The notes under the pieces: model-generated | Told to the model about the DNA's origin: nothing | Seen by the model: only the letters and a program-made list of their open reading frames with translations | Database searches by the model: none | Made by a program: the position numbers and the translations under genes | In this document: positions 12,216 through 55,639 of the stretch, piece by piece | Layout of the letters: each line of letters begins with the position of its first letter | How positions within the stretch are numbered: the stretch's first letter is position 1 | NCBI GenBank assembly: GCA_910591455.2 | Contig: OU342822.1 | Location: 11,787,016 to 11,851,015 of the forward strand | Length of the DNA stretch: 64,000 nt | Origin: Pholis gunnellus | Taxonomy: Eukaryota; Chordata; Actinopteri; Perciformes; Pholidae | Direction of reading: 5' to 3'

Positions 12216-15200
12216 CGAAGCAAACGACAGACTCAAGAACTGTTTTCCAGCTCATTATTCCTAAAATCAGGCCCAGCAGAAGCATAATATATGTATTAAG
12301 ACAAAATTATATTTTCAGAGCTTTCTCATGAAACAACACATTTCTCAATGTAGTCAGTTAAACTGTGAGGTCATTCTGCAAAGTCAAATTATTTTTAATT
12401 TAATTTATTACAATTTGAGTCTTATTTATGTGGTTTCGTCCTTCATGTCAATCATTGATGATTACATTGTAACTGCTGACTGGTAAATACACCCATAAAG
12501 TGGGTAATAAATAAAGCTTGGTGTGCACATAACCATGGAAACAATGGTGGGTCCAGATGTACCAGGAAGTGGGTCTGTAAACTGTTACTGGATGTTTACA
12601 ACAGTAAACATCCATCAACAATAAACATCCATCCGGCAGTTTGGATAAGAATTTCATCATTTGAACTTTGTGGGGGTTTATTTCAACCTTTATGATCTGA
12701 CTGCTTTCTTGCCACGTCAGACTACTTATGATGGTGCCACACTCCAAATAAAGTCGGTAAGCGCCCACGAACACGACTCCGAAAACGAGATAATATAGGT
12801 TTTACGAAAGGGAAAGTTGCCTGATATTCTGTCTTTCATTTTGTCGAGCGACAACAGGCAGGCAATCAAGCATAAATTAAACTTCATGTTCCCTCTCTCA
12901 AAGAGTCTGGCTATTAGTAACGTACAGCTTCAGTTCTGTTTCCCTTCCTTTAATTACTCACCTCCTCCGTACTGAAGACCAAACAATGTTCCCTTTTTAG
13001 TGAAGTCAGCTTCTCAATACGTCACCTCAAACCAATGATTTATTTACAAGCCCTTAACTCTCATCATCTGCTAAAATGCACAATTTTTTTCTGTCGCTGT
13101 AATAGAACTGGATTTTCTAAGTCCAAGACAGAAGAAACTACTGCATCTAAAGTCCCTCTCGTTGCTGGTTGTGAGGAGGTTTGGAGCCTCATTAATCAAT
13201 CATAGTGTCTAACATTGACTTCATTAAGGGTTTAACAAGAACTGTAAAGACACCACAACTCAGTCGAGCTCTTTCACTGTCTGCTTATCAGATCTATATA
13301 AGCCAATCATGCCAGGTAGGATGACATAATGTTTTAGTTAGCCAAGAAAAGCCATGGAAACAATTTCCCATAATCCTAACCACTATCTTTGTGGATTATG
13401 GGCCAGTATAAAATCATTTCTAGTTGCTGGATGAGGGATTTGCTCATATATCTTGAGTAAACTGAAGTGTCATGAAGATGTGCATGTGTGTGCTATGTAT
13501 TGACACAAGTGCAGTTGTTTATGAGCAGCATATGAGCAGTCGGTATGTGTAGTTGCATATGACTCGCAGGGCATGTTAAATGCACCTCAGACCTCACACA
13601 CAATCAACGTCAGGGCTTAAGTGTGAGTAAATACCCTGCTCTCCCAGAGTCAATGATGTTTAAAATCTTCTTTTTTTTAAAGCTTGTTTCCCTCACATGG
13701 TGTAATTTAAACATCCATGTCATAAAATGAGTTACTGAAATATGCTGCAGCACTTTCTCAGCCTGACCTGATTACCTGGAAATTAGTTTGCCTTAAAAAA
13801 AAGTTAGGCTGTCCTTATTTGACTGCCTTATATTGTGGTATGCCTTGTGTGTGCCCAACACCTAAAACAACAGGTCTTTCATAATCCACTGTGTTTCCTT
13901 TTTAAAGTTGAATGAATGTTGGCAACATTTTCTGGGTAACAGGAGCTGAATTTAAATACTTCCACAGTTTTTCACGACATAAATAGTACCTCTAATTTCT
14001 AAGCTCCCTGTCACCATATTATGTTTTTTTACTCATGCATCTCTCATGACAGAAAATGAGACACTGACATATACATACAGTATATTGTTATATTTCAGAC
14101 TCTCACTTCTTCTGTGTAACCTTTTAAGAAATAAAGTCTAACCACCGATAATCTGAAAAGATAATGGTGGGCTTTGACTCCCGTACGATCGCCTCTCAAT
14201 TCCCCCTGCAGAGTTTCTTCGGTCTATGCGTGACCTATTCACGTGCCAAAAGAATGATATAATTGCAAGGTACCACAGGCTGAGTTCCTAACTGACTTTG
14301 ACAATGAGCTCAGAGTAGTAGAACAAAAAAGAACCCTAACTTTGGTCCAAACCCCATTAAAAGAACAGTAAGCTCAGAGCACAACAACAGAGTCTCTGTC
14401 ACTGCAGCCTGCCTGTTATGTCATCTTGGTGTTCGGTAAATATTTTGTCTCTGAGCAATTAAGAATTCCCAGATCTTGCATTTTGATTAGACCTTTTTTT
14501 CTTCATGAAAAGTTTGTTTAGAGGGACAGACCATTTTCCCCGTCTCTCCATTGTTTATGGCTCCAATCATTCCAACGGATACTGCTGATGATACTTGATA
14601 TTCCCCTGGATTCTCTGCCTATCCCCTCTTTCAATGCATGTAACATTTATTTTAATATAACCTTACAGAGCTGAAACCTTACAACTGTATTGTCTAAGGG
14701 TTTTACAACCTCCTTGTCCATCATGAGTAGTATTTACTGTGACAGATTCAGGTCCTTAATAAAACAAAACTGCTCAAAATTGAACTCTTTGAACCAAAAA
14801 TCTATGTTATGTTTTACCAAAATCCACAGAAAAAATAAAGTAAACAGGAAAAATGAAGGCTTTTGGATACATGCCTCATAGTTTTACTTATAGTATATTT
14901 GAAACGGATGTAACAAAAGGAAAACACTTCTATTAAGTATCGCTTGTCTAAACATTTCTGAACACAACTAAAATTCTTAATTTTGAGTACCTGTTTCTAT
15001 TTCCCGTCTCTTTTGCTTTTCTCTCTTCAACCTTCAACTGATTCATCTTGCGATGATTTCAGCTCTCTAGAATGAAGTCTAACTTTTTCCAGCCCAAACA
15101 GCGTGTGACCCACTTCTATCAAAAAGCAACAAAAAAAAGCAACATGTGGAAAACAGTTAGAAGACCTGCATTCCTTCACACCCACACATTTCTTTCACAA

Positions 15201-15914
15201 ATGATTTTAATGTTCCTGTAATTAAGCATTTTTGCGGTGTGTTCAAATAGATGGAAATTAGCTTTTTTCTAAATCAATACAATGACAGGAGGAGCTTACT
15301 GGCATTGAGCAGCCGGTTTAAAAAAGTATTTATAATGTAAGATCCACGTGGGGGAAAGTCAGCTGAGCCTGGACTCAATCAAGCAAGCGTGGCCTTTTGC
15401 CCCTTTTTATATAAAGGATCTGCAGTTTGCTCTGTGCGCAGACGCTGACAGAGGATCTGATAATAGCTGACACATGATGTTTTAGTGCCGCATCATTATG
15501 GATGGATGTCTTGGTGTTAGCTTGGCTGAAAAGAAGCACAATTCCAACAACTTTGGGCAAATGTTTGTGTTTATGTGTACATGAAGTCGATGTTGATGTC
15601 GGTAACCATTTCGTCTTTCTGTCTTCTGATGTCAGGTTTTGGCATCTTGATCAAAGCAGATGGAACAAATCTAAATCCAATTTTTAATCAAGTAAAAGTT
15701 TGATGCATGAAGAATGAAATTAAATGAAAATGACAATAACATCAGCGATCCTACATTTGATTAGCCAAACTCTGTCTTTATGTGTGAAGTACATTTTACC
15801 CTGAGGACCACCCTGCCTAGAAAAACACAGACTCCACCTAATAGAGTGCATACATGATGTAATTGGTCTTAAATAGGCTTTTATCAGAATGAGATTCACT
15901 GTTGTGGATTAGAG

Positions 15915-16095
15915 CTCAGGGGCCATATTCGTAAAGCTTCCTAGTGCAAATAATTGCTCCTAGTGATATAATTCAAAGACATTTTTTTAAGTATGATGTT
16001 TTTTAAGAATTTCCCCTTAACGTTAAGACAAGATCCTAGTCAAGATACAAGTTATTCACAAAGCATCTTGGCCCCCTAGAGCTCCTAAGGTGAAA
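15915..16095. repeat. Dispersed repeat fragment with 'TATTC(A/G)(C/T)AAAGC' ends
   Basis: CATATTCGTAAAGCTTCCTA and TTATTCACAAAGCATCTTGG occur about 130 bp apart, each followed by 'gctccta' motifs. This resembles a common fish repeat beginning GTATTCACAAAGCATCTTA. Assigned from memory; low certainty. Confidence 0.35.
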
Positions 16096-19000
16096 AACTG
16101 TAAGGAGAAAGGAGGAGGACTTTCAAGAGGCTTAAGAGTTTCTTAAGTAAAGGAGAAAATGGCTCAAAGACAAAGAGGAAAATAAAGCAACAGAGTTCAG
16201 TGGTTTATAGATTTACATGCCAACCAACGGCACTACTTATATAGACCTATATCCCGACCTCCAAAGTCTCTAAGTCTAATTGACGAGCGTGCGGATTGTC
16301 ACTAAAATGACAATAGCTGGTTCACCCTAAAAGCCTGTACAGGGGCTAAGCCCCACAATCAGCAGGTGGCAAGCAAGACACGGGAGTTGTAGCATTTATT
16401 CACTGACAAGTAGCCAAAACTGTACACACACTGCACTGCTATGCTCACAGCTACTCTGTTACTGATAAATTCATATTCTCTCTGTCTCTGCAGTTGTCTA
16501 GCTGTCCGACTCTGCATCCACACACACCTCATTACAGAAGTAGCAGCCGTTGCTCTACAAAAAGCCAGAGTTCAAAATGTGTCTCTCTTTCTCTTAATAT
16601 CAGTGTTGATTATCATCTGCTCACAAATTTGCTGGTTTCCACTCCACATCAACTTATAAATGGAACAATGACAGAAAAGCGATGTCAGCAGAAGCAGACA
16701 GAAGGGTCTTCAGGCCAACGCACAACGTTTAATCATGACTAGCGCAAAATCCACAAAAACAGCTTGAACATGAAGAAAATGTGAAACGATTGCATGAGAG
16801 TCTGTGGAGCAGAGCTGTAGTTGTCTGTATTGACCAATGCTACGCTATTATTGATCAGTCTGCGTTTGAGGGGCGGCAATTAAAGAAAGGTCAGTTTAAC
16901 ACTAAATTGTGATTTATGTTGGCCGCATCCGCGAATGTCGCAATAAAGTTTCAGACAATTCGTGATCCATTGAACAGCGACTGGTGCGTTGCAAAAACAG
17001 TTGCATACCGAACGTCCTGTAAACGATTCAATACAAATATAGGTATTGTTACACCCCTACTGCGATCTATAGGCTTTAGCTTCCATGGTCGCTCTGACAG
17101 CTTGACGGAGTAGCAGCGAAGCTTGCCGAAGGGTAAATTAAAATGCTCTCAAAAGCTTGAGTGTTTCAGCTTTTCAAGCTTTTTTTACACTCTCTTTTTC
17201 CCATTTTCTTCCCCTCTTCACGGCACACAATCACAGCAAGTTGAAAATCACTGACAGGTGTAATTAAGTAGCTAGCTGTGGGGTGTATAGCAAATCAAAA
17301 AGACATGGTTCCTCTGTAGTTAGTGCACCAAAACGATGACATAGAAAGCTGAACTTGCCTTTGACAGTAATGAGGATGAGACACTGTATAATATGCCTAA
17401 CATGATGCCCATTGCTAACATGTAAGCTGGAAAAAAATCTTATCTGATCTGATATATTGGTGTTGCAGTCAAAACTTGAATAAAACAGCACTTATACCAA
17501 GTGACATTGAAACCCTTCAGTGTGTCAATCATATTTTTACATCTTGTCTCCATAACTGTTCTAAAAGCAATGTGATCTTTTCCCAGAAATCTATGAAACA
17601 TCAATATTCGTTAGTGTGAGGGCTGTTTTTAGTTTCTCGAGTTCAAAACTCTTGTTTAAAGCATTGGTTTGCATTTTACAAGGATAAAAAGGCTGTTAAA
17701 AGGCCTTAATTAGGAGCTTCAGCATCACATTCTCTAAATGTTGTGTTTCAGGTATTTCCAAGAAGCAATGTCTGTGGGAAAAGCAGTTTAAGTCTTGGAC
17801 CACCCTCCTGTTTCCTTCTTTGTAGATCTGCTTCATCCTGTTGTATTGGTTACGGTTTATCTATTTTTCTTCACCCCCTGACAGCAGTCATCATTTCTGA
17901 CCAGGACATACACGCACACATACAAGGGTAAGTGTGACTATATTCTCTCTAACATCTGTAGCAGATGTGGTAGCCCTCCGAACGTCTTAAAGCGTGTTGG
18001 TCCTTCTTTTCCCTGTTTCTCTTTTCTTTTGTCGCTTTGTTCCTCTGGTCTTTTTCTAAAGCACAAAAATCTTCGAGAGATAAATATTCACGTTTTGTAT
18101 TTTTAGAATGGTGGTTCCACATAGTGAATTGTATTGTGTTATTCACTGCTCAGGTCAAATGGCAGTGCAACTTGCAGCCAATGAAAATATTTTGGGGCAA
18201 AGAGAGGCTCATCATTCACTTAAAACAGGTGATAGCAGAGGCTTTCATCCACACACTGCATACCTGGAAAATATGTTTGAAAATGAGAACCATAACACAA
18301 AGTGTTAAGAAATTGTTCAGTTATATCTCCAAAAACAACCACGTTGGAGCCAACCTCAACAAACTACTGCCCGTGCTCCTCACATAAGGGGTTGCAGGTT
18401 AGACCTTTGATCCTGTAAGTTAAAATAAGGGAAGTAAGAGCTGCATTAACTCTGCTCAATGTAATGGAATTAAAGTAATGTTTTTGGAGAAATCCTGCAC
18501 TTCTATAGCCAGTATAGCGATTTGTTAATCTTTAACGAGGAGGAGGACGTGGTTCGTTTCGTTCACGGCTATATTTCTTGCACTAACCATAGTTGACTTC
18601 TAGCCCCATTCTTGGCTTGAATACGAACAGAGTAAATGTATAATTAGGTGTCGTACTGATAGATGTACTACAGCATATTGATAAAGTTGATTGCCCCTTC
18701 TGGGTTATAAATATCCAATTTCATTCTTGGAGGACTGATGGGGTTTAATAGGAGTTATACATTGGGTTTTGCTATGAGGCAGAATTGTGAAGTATGTGTT
18801 GAAAACGAGTAGTGCTGCTACTGGATATAACACATTTTTCTCACTGAGTCAAGACTGACAGTAATACATTTTAGGCAAACACTGAAAAGGGCAGCACCGG
18901 CTCTGCTGTTGGGCTTTACAGAAAGAGCAATCAATTTTGAAAATGATTGTGAAAATCCCACGACTGGAGTAATGATTAATGGCAACCCATAGAAAAAAGA

Positions 19001-19242
19001 ACCTCTCCATTCATTAAGCCTCATCTGTTTTCCATATGGTTTGCTGTGGTGCTGACCCAGTTATGATTGTACGTTTTCTTTTCTTTGTCAGTTATTTTAC
19101 ACAGATGGACAATAATTTGTGTTCAAACAACACATTAAAGTCTGAGCACCATAATTGGCTATCAGCATGGAAATGAAATTCCATGTGAAAGATGTCATCT
19201 GCAGTTAGCAACAACGCAGCAAATTCTTACTCGTCCGCCATG

Positions 19243-19449
19243 CAGACGGGAAGAAGCTGCTCATGTGGTGTGAGGTCTTGGTCCTGATGGACCTCAGCCT
19301 CCTGCCAGATGGAAAGGGCACGAACAGTTTTTGTCCAGCTGACCCCTCTCACCCTGGACAAAAACTGTTCACGCCCTTTCCATCTGGCAGGAGGCTGAGG
19401 TCCATCAGGACCAAGACCTCACACCACATGAGCAGCTTCTTCCCGTCTG
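19243..19449. repeat. Near-perfect inverted repeat, 96-bp arms, 15-nt loop
   Basis: Left arm 19,243-19,338 and right arm 19,354-19,449 are reverse complements except for two adjacent positions (AC against GT near 19,320). Single-stranded, it would fold into a long stem. The right arm is the LINE ORF2 tail in sense orientation. Confidence 0.95.
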
Positions 19450-19790
19450 TAGTCGGGCTCATTAACAGAGCCCGGGTCCCCCACTGACTCTGTCATCCCC
19501 AGGACATTTCCTTCTGGTCACTCCCCTGCACATCCCTGTTTCTTTATTTAAACACTCGACACTTTTAACATTTCACTTACATTAACTTGTCTTACAGTCC
19601 TGTATCTGTTTTGTTGCGTACTTTATTTTATTGTAAATTTCAAAGAATTGCACTGTGTTGACTGTTTTTGATTGTTTAATGTTTCTGTTTATTGTTAAAT
19701 GTTACGCACCACCCGCCACGACAAATTCCTTGTTGGCGCAAACTTCCTTGGCAATAAACGGTTCTGATTCTGATTCTGATTCCGGTAATC
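19243..19790 (+). mobile_element. 3' end of a non-LTR retrotransposon (ORF2 tail plus 3' UTR)
   Basis: A frame ending at 19,487 reads PFPSGRRLRSIRTKTSHHMS and SFFPSVVGLINRARVP before a stop, like the C-terminus of LINE ORF2 proteins (PSGRRFR...SFFPSAI.LLN). It is followed by a 3' UTR-like stretch, an AATAAA, and terminal GATTCT hexamer repeats at 19,764-19,785, as in the L2/CR1/Rex group. It is 5'-truncated, as usual. The extreme 5' part is duplicated in inverted form (see the hairpin entry). Confidence 0.65.
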
Positions 19791-19903
19791 AGTTTAATAC
19801 TCAGTTTCAAATGATCCAGGATATACAAGTGATAATTGGTTCAACAAATGTGTGCGGTAGGCCTTTCCAAATCTAACACAGCAGATGAAGATACTATTTC
19901 AAG

Positions 19904-21002
19904 CAGAGGTGGATGAAGTATTCAGAACCTAAACTTGAGTAAATATAACAATGTAAAAATACTCCAGTACAAGTAAAAATCCTGCCTTCAAAATCCTGCT
20001 TGAGTTACAGAAGTATTATTGGCAAAATGTACTTTTAATCAAAATCGCCATGTTCTGAGCCGTGTGGACGCAATCCTTCAATCACTGATATGTGATGACT
20101 TTGAAGTTTAGCACCGTATGTACAAATTTGAGGTACAAACTTCTACTTGCAACTTTAACCTTCTACTCCATTACAGTGTATCGATACATACATATTTTAC
20201 TTTAGACGCCACTATTATTTGAATAGTTACTAGTCACATTGCAGATAACACAAATTTTAGACACAAAACACATGATGATTTTATCAAATATTCTTATATA
20301 TTATACTATCTGAAATCTCACTGCCAGAGGCAACTAAATCCTACACACTGGTCCTTTTAAGTATTGCAATAAATACATTTAAAGTTACTATGAGGAGCTT
20401 TCATTTTGGTGGTCCCTGTTGATGAAATTGGTAATTCTTCCGAGCACCAGAGTCCCTTAGAAAAACACGTTTTGCAGCAGGGTCTGACAATCTGCTGCGC
20501 AGTCCTGACTCTGGTTTTCCCATGCCTCCCTTTTCTGCAGCGGGCCCAGCAATACGGTCTGGGTCTCCAGCAGCGTGGTGTCAGTGTTGGCTCCCAGCGG
20601 GGACCGACGGAATAGCGAGGCAAAGCTCCATCCCTAGCCGAAGAAGGGGACGATAATGCCAGGCGCTGAGCTCTCCTCCTCCCACAAAAGCTTTCGACTG
20701 CAGGTTGAAGGCAGCAGCATATCGGATCTGGGTCTGACCCTGCTGGAGTCTGAGCTGAAAGAGTTTCTGGTGAACGTGCTTGATTTTGTCTGATTTTGTG
20801 CCGAATCCGACCTGGTGGCGCAGATGACCAACAATGAGAATAAATATATAAAAATAGCCAATCTTCTCGCTGATTTCTTCTTGTTTACTTATGTAGGTCA
20901 TATAGAGGCATCAGTAACTGAGACTGTTTCACAACCAGTTAAAGGTTTGTCACAGTAATTTGAAGGACAGTACTTGAGTAAATTGAATCTGTTCCACCAC
21001 TG
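19904..21002. mobile_element. Non-autonomous hAT-type element with terminal inverted repeats
   Basis: The left end CAGAGGTGGATGAAG and the inverted right end CAGTGGTGGAACAG share a CAGwGGTGGAw terminus. They are flanked by ATTTCAAG (19,896-19,903) and ACTTCAAG (21,003-21,010), seven of eight matching, the size of target duplication made by hAT transposases. The subterminal sequence ('acttgagtaaa', 'aaaaatactccagtacaagt') is that of a repeat very common in percomorph fish. The middle (about 20.4-20.9 kb) is more GC-rich and has no transposase-like frame. Confidence 0.7.
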
Positions 21003-21346
21003 ACTTCAAGGTAAATCTTATCACGGTACAAAAGGTATGCATTAAAAGAACTATTTGGATATTTATGGGGCAGTGTGTTAATACGCCCCTAAACCGGTAT
21101 TCTCTCTTTCCCCCTCACCTGATTCTGTCTACAAGATGTCAACAATATGTTGTTTATGACATTTCATCAGATTTTAACGAATGCTGTTCCAGCTGGCTCG
21201 ACCAAACTTTCTCTGTTACTCAAATCTTTCATTAGGTTGATTAAGGAGATCTGGTTCATGTTTGGAAGCTTTTACGAGAAAAGAATGTGTCAGCAGGAGA
21301 ATACGATATGATTCATGTTTTTGGATTGCTGTGGTTTCCATAACCG

Positions 21347-22000
21347 TTTATTCAGTCTCTCACAATTCCTGAGCAAATATTTGGTCTTTTATTCTTTGTC
21401 TGTATACATACAAAACTTACACAGTAACTTTTAATGAATTCTGGTGAATTCAAAAAGGATGTAAAAAACAGTATGATGGTTTAAGAACACAAATAAACAA
21501 AACAAAAAGTAGCTGTCAGAAGCCATTACATTATGAAATACAAATCTCACGATTGAAAATTAACAGACCGATACACACCTTAAGTGCCCATTCTTACAGT
21601 TTGCTTTGCAGCTTGTGCTTTGGTCCAATGTCACTGGTTTGACTGTGCGAGTGCATTATTGATGAGATAAATAACACTGGGTGAGGACCTGTCTTTAGGA
21701 TAGTTGGAAATAGTACAAGGACACTTTAAGGCTAGAGTTACACTAAGCAAAAGCACACATGCTTATTTTTTCCCCTCATATACAGACTGCTTTATATAAA
21801 AAAGTGCATTGTAATGATATACATTGAGTTGTTTAAAAAGTACTATATTCTCTTTCTGTGATGCTGTTATGAATTCGTAGTGGTGTCATTTCATTGTGGA
21901 AGGCAAAAGTCTGTTTTTACTTTTGGCAGGACCAGAGACGGTAAGAGCCTGCGGCAGGATACAGAAGCCCATGGTAACAATGTCTCCTACTCCTCCTGTT
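21347..22000 (-). other. fndc1: fndc1 3' untranslated region (approximate) with candidate poly(A) signals
   Basis: Downstream of the stop there is no further coding signal. Minus-strand AATAAA hexamers occur at plus positions 21,388-21,393 and 21,347-21,352 and are the best candidates for the poly(A) signal. The true transcript end cannot be set from sequence alone. Confidence 0.4.
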
Positions 22001-51617
<29,617 letters not shown>

Positions 51618-51760
51618 ATTGAGAGTGGCGCGCTACTGCTGCGGAGCGACGCACCAGCTGGATGCAGAGGGCTGGGACACTCCAGCGCTCCCTCCCCTCC
51701 CCTCATCCGATGCGGCGGCAGCTTCTCACCGTGAACTCTCGGCTGTTCTATTTCAGCAAA
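51618..51760 (-). promoter_or_regulatory. GC-rich upstream region of fndc1 (5' UTR / candidate promoter)
   Basis: Directly upstream of the start codon the base composition becomes GC- and CpG-rich compared with the AT-rich surroundings. A G-rich minus-strand tract (plus ctccctcccctcccctc near 51,688-51,704) resembles Sp1/KLF-type sites. No clear TATA box is seen at the expected distance. The role is inferred from position and composition only. Confidence 0.35.
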
Positions 51761-53404
51761 AAGCTTTTCAAAAAAAGTATAAGAGAAACAGCGTGAATGA
51801 AGACACATGTTCTCATGATTTTATTTAATGCAAATACAATGTTTTATTCCGTAACAATTCTTTTCAGATCTTCATGCAATCAAAGACACTTTTTAATAAA
51901 ATGTCTCCCTCTTCAGGGAGCACCACTGGTTATATTCCAAAACCACTAATTAGTGCCAGAGTTATTCAGATCTGAGGATTATGAACATTATATCTCCACT
52001 ATAGTGCTCTTTTCATTTCTCAGCTCAAACCACCTTTTCCTGATAATGTTTAGGAATGTGTGTTTTTCTTTTTTTTAAACTACAGGATTTTTTAAAGGTA
52101 GGTGCAGTATTGATGCTTATATAAAAACCTTTATGCAAGCAGTCCAGTTGCACCTGTCCTGTTCCAGCCTCATTCTTGCAGACCCGAACCACTGCAGGAT
52201 CAAACATTTCCATGACATCATCGCTTCACCAGGTGTTAGAACAGGACTGTGGGCCAAGACTTCATCACATTATCGAATCTGTGTGTGTGCACAATTACAT
52301 TCCAAATAAGTCACTCAACCACCAGATGGAGCAACAAGACACGTTTTTTTTAAATATTGGCTTTGGTACAGCCGGTGTGCAATGAAGGTAAGATTGTGAT
52401 TAGAATTAGTGATATTCAGCAGCAGCAGAGTTGAAGTTTCATCTCAAATGTCCTCGGTTAAAATGACTGAACAGTAATTGTAAAGGATAGTCAACTTGTG
52501 TATTACTTGTTTGTGCTCAGATGGAAGGAAGAACAATGTGGCATAGATAATGCACATGATGTTTTGCTTCTGTTAAAGATAAACATCTGTGATGTGCCCG
52601 ATTTACAGCTGTACGGTGGTGATAATTATGCATTCTAATTTACTATCACACTAAAGTCAAGAGTGTTCCGCCTCACTGGACACCATTGTAGCACCTTCTG
52701 CATGTCAGAGCTCTTAATGTTTACAATACATTCCCTGGACTTTGCTGTAAAACCTCTTGACGTTTTCTTTTATAACTGCAAACGACCAGCAGCAAATTTA
52801 CAGAAGGGCAATTATTTAATGTATTATTTTTTCACAGTGTCTCATAGCCCAGGGGTTAATCTATCAGGAATTCATACTGACATCATTTGCATGAATATGC
52901 TAAGTAATCGTCTTTTTATTGTTGATGATCTATCTATCAAAGTTAGTGTATGGGCTCATCACGCAACATCAAGTGACAAAAGACAACTCTGATCGCTTGT
53001 CTGTTGGTGGCTTTAATCCAGACCAACATCTCCCTCTGTTGGTTAGAGCCTTTATCTACACTGGGGAAAAGAAGTCAACGGTCACTTATCCATTGCCTCT
53101 AAAGCCAGATTCTGTGGAGGTCAGACAGGAAATCGGGGCTTAATTATAGCAGCAGGTTTTCACCACTAGCTGCTCTGTAAAAACTACTGGAGACTACTCA
53201 ATCTCTTCAGGCTGCTTTGTATTTGTTACAGAGAAAAGGGGCCAGAATTGCCACAAAATCAATACAAGTGTCAGTTCGCATCTCTAGGGCCCCCAGGGGC
53301 CAGTAAATTAACTGTACTTCGTCTTTTTTATGTTGTCTCTGCCCTCTAAACAACAACATCATAAACTAATTACTAAAGGTGCTGATTGAGTCTCTTGAAG
53401 CAAC

Positions 53405-53518
<114 letters not shown>

Positions 53519-53679
53519 ACAAACACACACTACTGCAGCAGCTTGCAATAGTGCATGAGTCAGCACAAAATGGAATACATTTTTAAACTGAAAAAAAAAT
53601 TGTATCGAAGTAGATAATTGTCTCTTTCACTCCCTCCTATAGCAAACCTGCTAAATGCGCACAGACACTGTCATTCATT

Positions 53680-53683
<4 letters not shown>

Positions 53684-53754
<71 letters not shown>

Positions 53755-53780
53755 GGGGGGGGGGGGGGGGGGGGGGGGGG
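53684..53780. repeat. Compound (CA)n-(G)27 tract
   Basis: 68 bp of CA repeat, then AGA, then 27 consecutive G (53,754-53,780). Confidence 0.97.
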
Positions 53781-55639
53781 CTCCTCAGGCTTCAGTCGGC
53801 ACAGTATACAAAGTACAAGGTGTCCAATCTTGTTATATGCATGCCTGAGGTTATTTATGTCAAGTCCTAATTCCCCCAAGTGAGTTGACATGATGCTTGT
53901 GATGAAATGGTTCATCTCTGCTGATATACTGTATTAAGTTGGACTGCATGTCTAGCTGAGTTATATGAATAGAGTGTTGTGTTCCAGTTCTATCAGCTCT
54001 TTTGTCATTTGTGTATACCAAAAGTGTTACATTAGGCAGTTAGTCTAACCATTCTCCTACATGTCTGTCACATGTGTTGGTTCTACTATAACAGTAATGC
54101 ATTGTTGGCTATATATTGTTTTAAGCTGATTGCAGCACTATTGCCCAAGCAAAGTTTCCCCCTTGGAGACAGCAAAGTATATTTGATCTTATCTTACTCC
54201 TTTGGAGTATCTCATATACAGAGATGATTAATTGCTGAATCCCCTTCCCATTCCACAATTGTTTTGTATGTTTCCCTTGTTTCCTAGAAGAGTTGAGAGA
54301 AAGAAAAAAACATCTAATTAGACAGTAACTAAAAATAGAGGTTCAGTAGCACCGAGCTTTGGGGGAAAACTGCATCTTAACGTTCTTTAGATGAGCACTC
54401 GGTATCCACCTAGCTCAAACGAATGTTTGTGGTGCTGTTGAGCTGTATTGTGTTATACTGAACTGTTATTTTCTGTTATTTTGTCCACCCCATTTATGTC
54501 AAAGAGGAGGTGCAAAATAATGGAAACCCCAATGACACACTTGTGGAATAAACATGCCAAAGTGATAGACTACAGACACGGTATATGCAGTTTTGTGTGA
54601 GCAGATAATTTGATTTATATCTGACAGTTCCATATCTTGTCAGGACCAACAAGCGGTGTTGATAGCCTGGTTTTGTCCCTTCGTCTGCTGGGAAATCACA
54701 TTTCTGTCAGAAGGGCTTCTGCTGCCACTAGTGCAACTATATACTCCTAATAGTGGCAATTCTAAATAAAGCCCCTGCACAGTTTAGCATTTTATACTTG
54801 CCATATGCTGTGAGGTGAAATTCTGTATTACTCGAGGATTTGCATACTGTTTTTTCTCACACTAAACATGTTGCAAATTTTAAAAAGGGCAGGTGTTCAT
54901 GTTAAGTACTACCACACATGGAAAATACAAATGCCACAGTGCTCTGGGAGGGCGTTGGTATTTCAAATGTCTTTTAAGTTGTAGCATCTGGTGAACCAGT
55001 GGCCATTTTCTACCTGGGGAACCCTCTCAGGACCCACCGGGTACCTGGACTCCGTTTTGAAAACTCTTGGCACAGCTGCCTACCTGCTGGTCTTTGTAAC
55101 AGATACATGAATTACAGCCAGCAGGTATACAACATGGCAACATGGCCCAGCATCAGACAAGGACCAACTGGCCAAGCTCATGTGACCCTGCCCTTAATTT
55201 ATCCATAAAAAGGGGGGAAAGATGTTGCCTGGCAACTGTATTTTACAACGGTCCTAAAGAATAACATTGTATCCTACAAAACAGGAAGTTTATGAAAGCT
55301 AATGATCATTTTAAAAGAAGTCTTTACAGCAATATTAAATGAGACATGTCATTATTTATGAGAAGCAGAATGCCATTACTATCCAAGCTATTTAGTACCA
55401 CATAAAACCTTTGAATACATTTTCTGTAAGACGATGGAAATTACACTCTGGGTCTTGCTGGAATAGTCTATTGTTATAAATATCTAAATCAATTCAAGAG
55501 TCTTTTCTAACTAGTCTGCAGAGAAGATATTAAATCTGGTATAATGACTAGAGAAGACTTTTACTCCCAGAAAAAAAGGAAGCAGTGGATTTTCCTCAAA
55601 TCTCAGAGCTGGACCTTTTACAATTAGAGCATCCACCAT

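Larger units (their letters stand above)
1..19242. other. Gene-poor interval: no supported coding exon
   Basis: Open frames here are short (mostly under 130 codons), unconserved to my eye and not bounded by consistent splice sites. The interval holds simple repeats, fragments of dispersed repeats (listed separately) and otherwise unremarkable AT-rich sequence. It lies 3' of fndc1. Isolated exons of a neighbouring gene or conserved regulatory elements cannot be excluded by reading alone. Confidence 0.5.

Noticed and set aside
20357..20901. Open frames inside the hAT-type element
   Set aside because: No transposase motif, no conservation I can recognise, and low-complexity reading in all frames.
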